Part shown: piece by piece, positions 1 to 4,991 of the stretch
Position numbering within the stretch: the stretch's first letter is position 1
Layout: each line of letters starts with the position of its first letter
Assembly (NCBI GenBank): GCA_015488875.1
Contig: WFMX01000121.1
Location: forward strand, 1 to 5,005
Reading direction: 5' to 3'
Source of the DNA: Campylobacterota bacterium
Lineage (GTDB): Bacteria; Campylobacterota; Campylobacteria; Campylobacterales; Sulfurovaceae
Length of the DNA: 5,005 nucleotides
Notes under the pieces: generated by a model
Database searches by the model: none
Told to the model about the DNA's origin: nothing
What the model saw: the letters and a program-made list of their open reading frames with translations, nothing else
Translations under genes and position numbers: made by a program

Positions 1-42
1 GAATAAATGATGTTTTTTGACAGGCTAGGTCTACTGATAATG

Positions 43-92
43 ATATGCGTAGCGAAGTGTATCGTTGTCACCTGACTTCGGCTGACGCATAT
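43..92. repeat. Long bulged inverted repeat just downstream of infC
   Basis: The arms ATATGCGT (43-50) and ACGCATAT (85-92) are perfectly complementary. The pairing continues inward as AGCGAAGT (51-58) against ACTTCGGCT (75-83), giving about 16 base pairs with two single-base bulges around a 16-nt loop. In the infC direction no T-run follows the stem, so it is a poor intrinsic terminator for that operon. On the plus strand a T-rich stretch lies at 99-108, but all three plus frames are closed by stops within the first 20 bases. It could be a processing or stability hairpin at the 3' end of the thrS-infC mRNA, or a copy of a dispersed intergenic repeat. The structure is directly visible; its role is unknown. 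Confidence 0.6.
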
Positions 93-99
93 AGGCGTA

Positions 100-648
100 T
101 TATTTTTTGAGTGGTGTTACATACATGTTTATATATCTGCCCTCTTGGTGAGCTTCTTTTTCTAAATTGCCTAGATCTTCTAGCATTGGCCAAATTCTTT
201 TGAGTACATCTATCCCTAGCTCAGGGTTCGCCATCTCGCGACCTCTCAGAAATACTCTCAACTTTACATGTTTGCCTTTTTCTAGGAACTCTCTAGCATG
301 CTTGACTTTGTAGTTGATATCGTTTTCGGCAATCTTACAAGAAAATTTGACCTCTTTGACCTCTATCTTCTTTTGATTTTTCTTTGCCTCTTTCTTCTTC
401 TTCTCTATCTCATACTTATGTTTGCCATAATCCATCACTTTGGCGACAGGAGGTTTGGCATCGGGTGACACGAGTACAAGGTCTAAGCCTCTGTCTTCAG
501 CGATCTGTAGTGCATCAGCTCTAGATATGATGCCAAACTGTTCACCTTTATCACCAAGTACTCTTAGTTCTGTTGCTCTGATATGATCATTCATGACCGT
601 ATCATCTTTTTTGCTGCGTCCACCTTTGTTGTGTTGTTGTCTACTCAA
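100..648 (-). CDS. infC: Translation initiation factor IF-3
   Basis: IF3 binds the 30S subunit in the cytoplasm, keeps it apart from 50S and checks start-codon/initiator-tRNA pairing. The 182-residue product has the usual two-domain layout. The N-terminal domain (about 19-85) carries the family signature around KPPVAKVMDYGKHKYE (65-80). A lysine-rich helical linker follows (about 80-100). The C-terminal domain (about 100-182) contains NDINYKVKHAREFLEKGKHV (109-128) and the conserved FLRGREMANPELG stretch (133-145). The chosen start is TTG at 646-648, with AAGGA at 654-658 five bases upstream. It overlaps the thrS stop as TTGA, which suggests translational coupling. An ATG at codon 19 (592-594) would also give a plausible IF3, but I see no clear Shine-Dalgarno there. 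IF3 genes often use rare start codons, as E. coli infC (AUU) does for autoregulation. Identity is certain; the start is likely. Confidence 0.97.
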   Translation of the reverse strand: MSRQQHNKGGRSKKDDTVMNDHIRATELRVLGDKGEQFGIISRADALQIAEDRGLDLVLVSPDAKPPVAKVMDYGKHKYEIEKKKKEAKKNQKKIEVKEVKFSCKIAENDINYKVKHAREFLEKGKHVKLRVFLRGREMANPELGIDVLKRIWPMLEDLGNLEKEAHQEGRYINMYVTPLKK

Positions 649-2462
649 ATTTTTCCTTCTTTTAATTGTTGCTTTAATTTTACCATAAATTCATCTTGAG
701 TAAGATTATATTGCTCTTTTGCTCTTCTATCACGGATCGCAACTGTTTCGTTTTTGACCTCTTCGTCTCCTATCAGCACCACATAGGGGACTCTCTGCTT
801 CTCTGCGAGGCGTATTCTTTTGTTGAGACTGTCGTTTTTGTCATAGATTTCGCTATCTATACCCTCTTCTATGAGTGCAACCTTAAGCTCTTTTGCGTAA
901 TCTACACTATTTTCTGATATAGGTACAAATATCACTTGTGTAGGAGCTATGAAAAATGGGAACTCCCCTGCATAATGCTCTGTAAGGATAGCTATAAATC
1001 TCTCAAACGAACCCAATATGGCTCGGTGAAGCATAACAGGCTGTTTTCGTGTGTTGTCCTCTGCTACATACTCTACACCAAATCTCTCTGGTAAGTTGAA
1101 ATCCACTTGGATAGTACCGCACTGCCACTTACGACCCAAAGCATCTGTGATCTTTACATCTATCTTTGGTCCATAGAATGCTCCACCACCTTCATCTACG
1201 CCAAATGGTATATTGTTTTCATCGAGAGCGTCTTTGAGTCCTTGGGTAGCTAGCTCCCATACTGCATCATCACCGATAGCTTTCTCTGGCTTTGTAGATA
1301 TCTCCATAGTGTACTCGAAGTCAAACTTCTTCATCACGGCATCTACAAATTCTACTACCTCTAGTACTTCATCTTTGATCTGCTCAGGAGTACAAAATAT
1401 ATGTGCGTCATCTTGGGTAAATTCACGAACTCTCAAAAGCCCATGCAAAACACCTGATTTTTCATGTCGATGTACTACACCATATTCGAAATATTTCACA
1501 GGCAAGTCACGATAGCTTTTGCCTGATTGCTTAAATATCTGTATATGCCCTATACAGTTCATAGGTTTGATACCATACTCTTGACCATCTATCTCCGTGA
1601 GGTACATATTTTCACCATAACAGGCATAGTGTCCTGATGTATGCCACATTTGGGCTTTGAGTATCTCTGGTCCTCTCACTGGTTCATAGCCTCTACGGCG
1701 ATGAGCCTTAAATAATATATCTTCTATCTTGGCTCTAAGTCTAGCACCCTTTGGCATCCAAAATGGAAGCCCAGCTCCTGACTCTTCGTCAAAAGTGAAT
1801 AACTCTAGCTCATTACCCAATTTACGGTGATCTCTCTTTTTTGCCTCTTCTATCATCTTCATGTGATTTTTGAGAGACTCTTTATCTGCGAATGCTATGC
1901 CATATATCCGTGTGAGCATCTCTGCATTCTCGTCACCACCTAGATAAGCTCCTGCTACTCGTGTGAGTTTGAAGTTGTGTAGATACCGCAATGCTGGCAC
2001 ATGAGGACCTCTACATAGATCTTCAAACTCGCCTTGTTTGTAGATAGATACCGTCTCATCAGGTATGCGACTAAGTACTGCTAACTTTAGGTCGTCATTT
2101 GCAAATTTCTCTAATGCTTCATCTTTACTGATGGAGTATTTTTCGATAGAGTATTTCTTTTTGATGAGTTCTTTCATCTTTTTCTCTATCTTTTTGAGGT
2201 CATCTTCACCTATCTTCTCACTCACTCTAAAGTCATAATAAAAACCTTCATCTACGACTGGACCGACGAAGAATTTGGCATCACTATAGAGTTCTTTGAT
2301 TGCTTGTGCCATCAAGTGTGCAGTAGAGTGTCGTATGACTTCTAATGCTTTTGGGCTATTGTCAAAAGCCAATATAGTGCTAGGTGTCCCCTTTTGGGCT
2401 GCTGTTTGTGTATCTACGATATTGCCATCTACATCAAGATAGGCTAATAGTTCTTCTTCCAC
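645..2462 (-). CDS. thrS: Threonyl-tRNA synthetase
   Basis: This class II synthetase attaches threonine to tRNA-Thr and edits mischarged Ser-tRNA-Thr. The 605-residue protein shows the N2 editing domain (about 40-185) with the HxxxH pair H45/H49 and the C150/H154 pair (CRGPH). The catalytic core (about 215-500) has the expected zinc ligands C303 (MNCIGH), H354 (DDAHIF) and H479 (MLHR), motif 2 around RVREFTQDD (344-352) and motif 3 around LGSFERF (483-489). The anticodon-binding domain occupies about 505-605. HxxxH lies some 28 residues earlier than in E. coli ThrRS, so most of the TGS domain is missing. I recall Campylobacter ThrRS having the same short N-terminus. The start is GTG (2460-2462) with AGGAA at 2469-2473. 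An in-frame TAG four codons upstream rules out a longer protein. It is the first gene of an operon with infC. Confidence 0.98.
   Translation of the reverse strand: MEEELLAYLDVDGNIVDTQTAAQKGTPSTILAFDNSPKALEVIRHSTAHLMAQAIKELYSDAKFFVGPVVDEGFYYDFRVSEKIGEDDLKKIEKKMKELIKKKYSIEKYSISKDEALEKFANDDLKLAVLSRIPDETVSIYKQGEFEDLCRGPHVPALRYLHNFKLTRVAGAYLGGDENAEMLTRIYGIAFADKESLKNHMKMIEEAKKRDHRKLGNELELFTFDEESGAGLPFWMPKGARLRAKIEDILFKAHRRRGYEPVRGPEILKAQMWHTSGHYACYGENMYLTEIDGQEYGIKPMNCIGHIQIFKQSGKSYRDLPVKYFEYGVVHRHEKSGVLHGLLRVREFTQDDAHIFCTPEQIKDEVLEVVEFVDAVMKKFDFEYTMEISTKPEKAIGDDAVWELATQGLKDALDENNIPFGVDEGGGAFYGPKIDVKITDALGRKWQCGTIQVDFNLPERFGVEYVAEDNTRKQPVMLHRAILGSFERFIAILTEHYAGEFPFFIAPTQVIFVPISENSVDYAKELKVALIEEGIDSEIYDKNDSLNKRIRLAEKQRVPYVVLIGDEEVKNETVAIRDRRAKEQYNLTQDEFMVKLKQQLKEGKI
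654..658 (-). promoter_or_regulatory. Ribosome binding site supporting the infC TTG start
   Basis: On the minus strand AAGGA sits five bases before the TTG at 646-648. It lies inside the last codons of thrS, so ribosomes finishing thrS can re-initiate on infC. This site is the main reason to prefer the TTG over the internal ATG at 592-594. Confidence 0.6.
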
Positions 2463-2468
2463 TTTGTA

Positions 2469-2473
2469 TTCCT
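2469..2473 (-). promoter_or_regulatory. Ribosome binding site for the thrS GTG start
   Basis: AGGAA on the minus strand lies six bases before the GTG at 2460-2462. The in-frame TAG four codons upstream overlaps this site. Together they fix the GTG as the true start despite its non-ATG codon. Confidence 0.7.
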
Positions 2474-2492
2474 AATAGATAAAATTGTCGCG

Positions 2493-2498
2493 ATTATA
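2493..2498 (-). promoter_or_regulatory. Probable -10 box of the thrS-infC promoter
   Basis: A perfect TATAAT on the minus strand lies 30 bases before the thrS GTG, which would give a leader of only about 25 nt. There is no recognisable TTGACA at the usual distance. That fits the weak or absent -35 element known for Campylobacter and Helicobacter sigma70 promoters. No terminator, T-box or tRNA-like leader fits into the short space, so thrS control here is unlikely to involve a long leader RNA. Confidence 0.6.
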
Positions 2499-2507
2499 TC
2501 CTTTTTA

Positions 2508-2516
2508 TGATAAAAT
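2508..2516 (+). promoter_or_regulatory. Probable extended -10 promoter of the DoxX-family gene
   Basis: TGATAAAAT matches an extended -10 (TGn followed by TAAAAT). It is 21 bases before the ATG at 2538 and is preceded by a T-rich run. No -35 consensus is present. It lies back to back with the thrS -10 box, only 12 bases away, so polymerase should be unable to occupy both promoters at once. Confidence 0.5.
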
Positions 2517-2537
2517 AGACCACAAAAAGGAGAAATT

Positions 2538-2924
2538 ATGGATTCTCAAAGTATAGGGAAACTTCTATTGAGATTGATGGTGGGTGGATTGTTACTCTTT
2601 CATGGCGTAGATAAAATGTTACATGGCATTACATTTATCATGAATGCTATCAAAATGCAGGGTTTGCCATACTATATAGCGTATGGTGTCTACATAGGTG
2701 AGATATTGGCTCCTATTATGCTCATCATAGGCTGGAAGAGCAGATGGTGGGCATCTATAGTGGTGATAAATATGGCTACAGCGATATACCTCACTCAGCT
2801 CAAATCATTTTTATCATTAGGTGCATATGGGGCTTGGTCTTGGGAAGTACCTATCTTTTATCTAGTGAGTGCATTGGCGATAGCATTTTTGGGTGGAGGC
2901 AAATACTCTGTAAGTAGAGATTAG
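2538..2924 (+). CDS. DoxX-family integral membrane protein
   Basis: The 128-residue hydrophobic protein has four likely membrane helices: about 6-24, 46-65, 70-87 and 103-119. The first helix runs GKLLLRLMVGGLLLFHGVDK, the glycine-rich DoxX pattern with HG near its end. The second contains GVYIGEILAPIMLIIGW with E55 in the position where DoxX/DoxD proteins carry a conserved acidic residue. The ATG at 2538 has an excellent AAGGAG (2527-2532) five bases upstream. The gene stands alone, divergent from thrS and convergent with the ferredoxin gene. Family members have been tied to thiosulfate:quinone oxidoreductase (Acidianus DoxD/DoxA) and to redox-stress complexes in mycobacteria, but many have no known role. 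Here there is no DoxA or other oxidase partner, so I assign the family only. Confidence 0.85.
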   Translation: MDSQSIGKLLLRLMVGGLLLFHGVDKMLHGITFIMNAIKMQGLPYYIAYGVYIGEILAPIMLIIGWKSRWWASIVVINMATAIYLTQLKSFLSLGAYGAWSWEVPIFYLVSALAIAFLGGGKYSVSRD

Positions 2925-2945
2925 TCAGTAGGCTTCTGTAATAAT

Positions 2946-2975
2946 TGGTAAATATAGCTTCTGCTATATTTACCA
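2946..2975. terminator. Perfect 13-bp hairpin between convergent genes
   Basis: The arms 2946-2958 and 2963-2975 are perfectly complementary over 13 bp with a TTCT loop. The stem is AT-rich and lies 21 bases after the DoxX-family stop codon. It could act in both directions for the convergent doxX-like and ferredoxin transcripts. There is no T-run on the plus side; the minus side is followed only by ATTATTA. Terminator or 3'-end stabilising function is inferred from position. The loop motif GCTTCTG (2957-2963) also occurs at 2932-2938. Confidence 0.5.
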
Positions 2976-2996
2976 CTATCGGAGAGTCTCCGATAG
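2976..2996. terminator. Second hairpin, abutting the first
   Basis: CTATCGGAG (2976-2984) pairs with CTCCGATAG (2988-2996) around an AGT loop. The 21-base sequence is complementary right up to its central base. It starts on the base immediately after the first hairpin ends. For the ferredoxin transcript it is the first structure met, 18 bases after the stop codon. No T-tract follows in either direction, so a classic Rho-independent terminator is not proven. Confidence 0.5.
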
Positions 2997-3014
2997 ATAG
3001 TTGTGCAATAAAGA

Positions 3015-3290
3015 TTAGTCCTCTATTACTGGTGTACCTTTTTCGCCTCTGTTTTCTGAAGCTGGCATACCGTCTACTGGATCATTCCACTGGATACATC
3101 CCTCTGTAGGACAAGCTTCAGCACAAGCTGGAACATCATGATAACTCACGCACTCTACACATTTGTCTGAATAGACATAATAGATCTCTTCACCTGTTGG
3201 ATTATCATCCTCATCTACGATAGCCTCTACTGGACACTCGTCAATACAAGCCGCACAGTTGATACAAATATCTGTAATAATTACTGCCAT
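3015..3290 (-). CDS. 2[4Fe-4S] ferredoxin, Alvin-type
   Basis: This is a 91-residue soluble electron carrier. The N-terminal cluster motif is C9-x2-C12-x2-C15-x3-C19-P. The second motif is C44-x2-C47-x8-C56-x3-C60-P, and the eight-residue insertion between its second and third cysteines is typical of Allochromatium vinosum-type (YfhL-like) ferredoxins. C65 is an extra cysteine outside the clusters. The tail after about residue 66 is acidic and probably flexible. The ATG at 3288-3290 has a strong AAGGAG (3296-3301) five bases upstream. Helicobacter fdxA encodes a ferredoxin of this class that serves pyruvate oxidoreductase, and a similar low-potential donor role is likely here but cannot be shown from the window. 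It lies 72 bases after metK on the same strand and may be partly co-transcribed. It converges with the DoxX-family gene. Confidence 0.93.
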   Translation of the reverse strand: MAVIITDICINCAACIDECPVEAIVDEDDNPTGEEIYYVYSDKCVECVSYHDVPACAEACPTEGCIQWNDPVDGMPASENRGEKGTPVIED

Positions 3291-3319
3291 TTTTTCTCCT
3301 TAAAATCAAAATACATAAA

Positions 3320-3325
3320 ACTATA
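3320..3325 (-). promoter_or_regulatory. Possible -10 box for the ferredoxin gene
   Basis: TATAGT on the minus strand lies 29 bases before the ATG, in an AT-rich gap after metK. I see no clear hairpin terminator for metK in this 72-base gap. The ferredoxin could therefore be expressed both from this weak promoter and by read-through from metK. The call rests on one hexamer. Confidence 0.3.
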
Positions 3326-3362
3326 TCCAAAGTTATTTGAATTACTCTTTAAATATACTCTA

Positions 3363-4520
3363 TTATAGCCCTAGGAATGACTTAATGTCATCAACTCTAT
3401 CCAATTTTTCCCAGCTAAAACCATCCTCTTCGCGACCAAAGTGACCATAAGCCGCAGTTTTACGATAGATAGGTCTGAGTAGATCCAGTGAATCTATGAT
3501 ACCCTTAGGTGTCAAGTCAAACAACTCTTCTACACAAGCTATTATCTTATCTTCATCCACTTTGGCTGTACCTGCCGTATCGACATATATAGATACAGGC
3601 TCCACTACACCTATGGCATAAGCTATCTGTATAGTCGCTTTATCACAAGCACCTGAAGCCACGAGGTTTTTTGCCACATGCCTAGCCGCATATGCCGCAC
3701 TTCTATCTACCTTGGTAGGGTCTTTACCAGAAAATGCACCACCGCCATGTGGACAAGAGCCACCATAGGTATCGACAATGATTTTACGACCAGTAAGTCC
3801 TGCGTCACCTTGAGGTCCGCCTATCACGAAACGACCTGTAGGGTTGATGTGATATTTTATATCATCACTCATAAGCTCAGGAGGTATGACAGCCTTGATC
3901 ACTTCATTGAGTACTGCATCTTGAACTGTCGCTAGTGAAGCCTCTGGATGGTGCTGCGTAGAGACTACTATGGTATCTATAGATACAGGTTTACCATCTA
4001 CATACTTGACGCTCACTTGAGCTTTGCCATCTGGTCTTAGGAAAGGTACTGTGCCATTCTTCCTCACCTCTGCCAATTTGGAAGTGATCTTGTGTGCCAA
4101 AGATATAGGTAGAGGCATAAGCTCTGGAGTCTCCTTGCAAGCATACCCAAACATCAAGCCTTGGTCTCCTGCCCCTATCTCTCCATCAGTTTGGTCTACA
4201 CCTTGATTGATGTCTGGACTCTGCTCACCGATACCATTGAGTACTCCTGCACTACGATAGTCGAAGCCATATGAAGCATCAGTATATCCGATATCTCGCA
4301 CTACCTCTCTAGCTATCTCTTGCATAGGTGCATATGCTGTAGTTTTGAGTTCTCCTGCGATAACACAAAAACCATTACTAAGTAGTGTTTCGCACGCTAC
4401 TCTAGCTTGTGAATCTCTAGATATGATATAGTCTAGTACAGCATCTGAAATCTGGTCAGCCATCTTGTCTGGGTGACCTTCAGTTACCGATTCACTTGTA
4501 AAAATGTATTCGTTAGCCAT
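3363..4520 (-). CDS. metK: S-adenosylmethionine synthetase (methionine adenosyltransferase)
   Basis: MetK makes S-adenosylmethionine from methionine and ATP in the cytoplasm, releasing phosphate and pyrophosphate. The 385-residue length is normal for the bacterial family. Visible signatures are GHPDK (15-19), with H16 and D18 matching E. coli H14 and D16; E44, the potassium ligand equivalent of E42; GAGDQG (116-121) in the active-site loop; K166; R245/K246; and the phosphate-binding GGGAFSGKDPTKVDRS (259-274), with K266, K270 and D272 matching E. coli K265, K269 and D271. All key residues seem intact. The ATG at 4518-4520 has AAGGA (4528-4532) seven bases upstream. A strong promoter about 170 bases upstream implies a long leader with a hairpin. 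The ferredoxin gene follows on the same strand. There is no sign of transfer or damage. Confidence 0.98.
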   Translation of the reverse strand: MANEYIFTSESVTEGHPDKMADQISDAVLDYIISRDSQARVACETLLSNGFCVIAGELKTTAYAPMQEIAREVVRDIGYTDASYGFDYRSAGVLNGIGEQSPDINQGVDQTDGEIGAGDQGLMFGYACKETPELMPLPISLAHKITSKLAEVRKNGTVPFLRPDGKAQVSVKYVDGKPVSIDTIVVSTQHHPEASLATVQDAVLNEVIKAVIPPELMSDDIKYHINPTGRFVIGGPQGDAGLTGRKIIVDTYGGSCPHGGGAFSGKDPTKVDRSAAYAARHVAKNLVASGACDKATIQIAYAIGVVEPVSIYVDTAGTAKVDEDKIIACVEELFDLTPKGIIDSLDLLRPIYRKTAAYGHFGREEDGFSWEKLDRVDDIKSFLGL

Positions 4521-4554
4521 TTTTAAATCCTTTGTTTATTTTGTCCACTGTCAC

Positions 4555-4594
4555 TGAACTTGAATAAACATCTCTTGATACTTATTCAAGTTCA
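4555..4594 (-). promoter_or_regulatory. 13-bp stem-loop in the metK leader
   Basis: Arms 4555-4567 and 4582-4594 are perfectly complementary over 13 bp (one arm reads TGAACTTGAATAA), around a 14-nt loop. On the minus strand the hairpin ends 22 bases before the metK AAGGA, so it does not hide the ribosome site. No U-run follows, so it does not look like an intrinsic terminator. It may stabilise the metK mRNA, bind a regulator as DNA or RNA, or be part of a larger leader fold. I recognise no SAM-riboswitch signature in it. Confidence 0.5.
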
Positions 4595-4621
4595 ACCATC
4601 TGCAAATCAAAAAGAAGAGAA

Positions 4622-4630
4622 AGTATATCA
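4622..4630 (-). promoter_or_regulatory. Possible second metK promoter (extended -10)
   Basis: On the minus strand TGATATACT reads as an extended -10 (TGn plus TATACT) after a T6 run, about 100 bases before the metK ATG. It would give a shorter leader that still includes the 13-bp hairpin. It is weaker than the upstream consensus promoter, and AT-rich DNA produces such matches by chance. Confidence 0.25.
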
Positions 4631-4686
4631 AAAAAGATACTTGATGTCTATTAAGAAGCCTTCCAAGAACAAAATTACTGCGTTGT

Positions 4687-4716
4687 ATTATAGGAAAATT
4701 ATATTTACATTGTCAA
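4687..4716 (-). promoter_or_regulatory. Consensus sigma70 promoter, probably for metK
   Basis: On the minus strand TTGACA (4711-4716) is followed after 18 bases by TATAAT (4687-4692). Both hexamers are perfect. Transcription should start near 4680, giving a leader of about 160 nt before the metK ATG with no gene in between. A full -35 is unusual for Campylobacterota, where most sigma70 promoters keep only the -10, so this promoter is predicted to be strong. Confidence 0.65.
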
Positions 4717-4721
4717 TATTT

Positions 4722-4757
4722 ATGCTGTGAGCATAACGGTTGTCGTGAGCGATAAGT
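4722..4757 (+). repeat. Intergenic direct repeat, copy A
   Basis: This 36-base element matches positions 4959-4991 at 28 of 33 aligned bases plus a 3-base gap. The shared core reads ATAACGRTTGTCKTGAG. It begins inside a small hairpin, TTATGCT (4720-4726) with AGCATAA (4730-4736). Its end, AGCGATAAG (4748-4756), can also pair with CTTATGCT (4772-4779). Its function is unknown; it may be a copy of a dispersed non-coding repeat. Confidence 0.55.
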
Positions 4758-4958
4758 TTCCCTTGTGATAGCTTATGCTGATTTAAAAGTTTCTTTTTTT
4801 ATCAAAATTCAAACTTAAAAAAAGTTGCTGGGTAACTTATTTCTCTCCAAGTAGTTGTTATAACTTTGGGTAAAGTTAATCCTTGAAATATATAAATCAT
4901 CATTTGGAATTTGAGTAAGTCTATAAATTTATCGACATTATATCTAATAATTGATGTC
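4758..4958. other. AT-rich non-coding stretch between repeat copies
   Basis: There is no reading frame of useful length on either strand, no tRNA and no recognised RNA. It holds a T-rich run (4790-4800), a 7-bp hairpin TAACTTT/AAAGTTA with a 4-base loop (4861-4878), and a self-complementary ATAAATTTAT (4923-4932). With the metK leader and the repeats it makes up the gene-free 485 bases from 4521 to the window end. Confidence 0.6.
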
Positions 4959-4991
4959 ATGTTGTGATAACGATTGTCTTGAGAAATAAGT
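4959..4991 (+). repeat. Intergenic direct repeat, copy B
   Basis: This is the second copy of the element at 4722-4757, in the same orientation and 237 bases further on. It lacks a 3-base segment (GCA) found in copy A. It stops where the adapter-like sequence starts, so its true right edge is unknown. A repeat lying exactly where an assembly stops is a common cause of a contig break. Confidence 0.5.

Noticed and set aside
31..90. Minus-strand 19-codon frame starting with ATG inside the left inverted repeat
   Set aside because: It has no Shine-Dalgarno site, lies within a base-paired structure and resembles no known leader peptide.
696..917. Plus-strand open frame of 73 codons inside thrS
   Set aside because: It is antisense to strongly conserved thrS coding sequence, and its translation shows no recognisable domain.
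1213..1515. Plus-strand open frame of 100 codons inside thrS
   Set aside because: It is the serine/threonine-rich antisense shadow of the ThrRS catalytic domain, with no family resemblance.
3678..3935. Plus-strand open frame of 85 codons inside metK
   Set aside because: It is antisense to the conserved metK ATP-binding region and has no recognisable motif.
4024..4206. Plus-strand open frame of 60 codons inside metK
   Set aside because: Short antisense shadow of the metK central domain with no supporting signal.
4551..4599. Two tiny minus-strand frames (5 and 6 codons) in the two arms of the metK leader hairpin, considered as leader peptides
   Set aside because: Neither has a usable ribosome site, neither is rich in methionine, and frames this short are expected by chance.
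4521..4690. SAM riboswitch in the metK leader
   Set aside because: I could not find the conserved core of the known SAM-I, SAM-II or SAM-III classes, nor a terminator with a U-run. A covariance search would be decisive.
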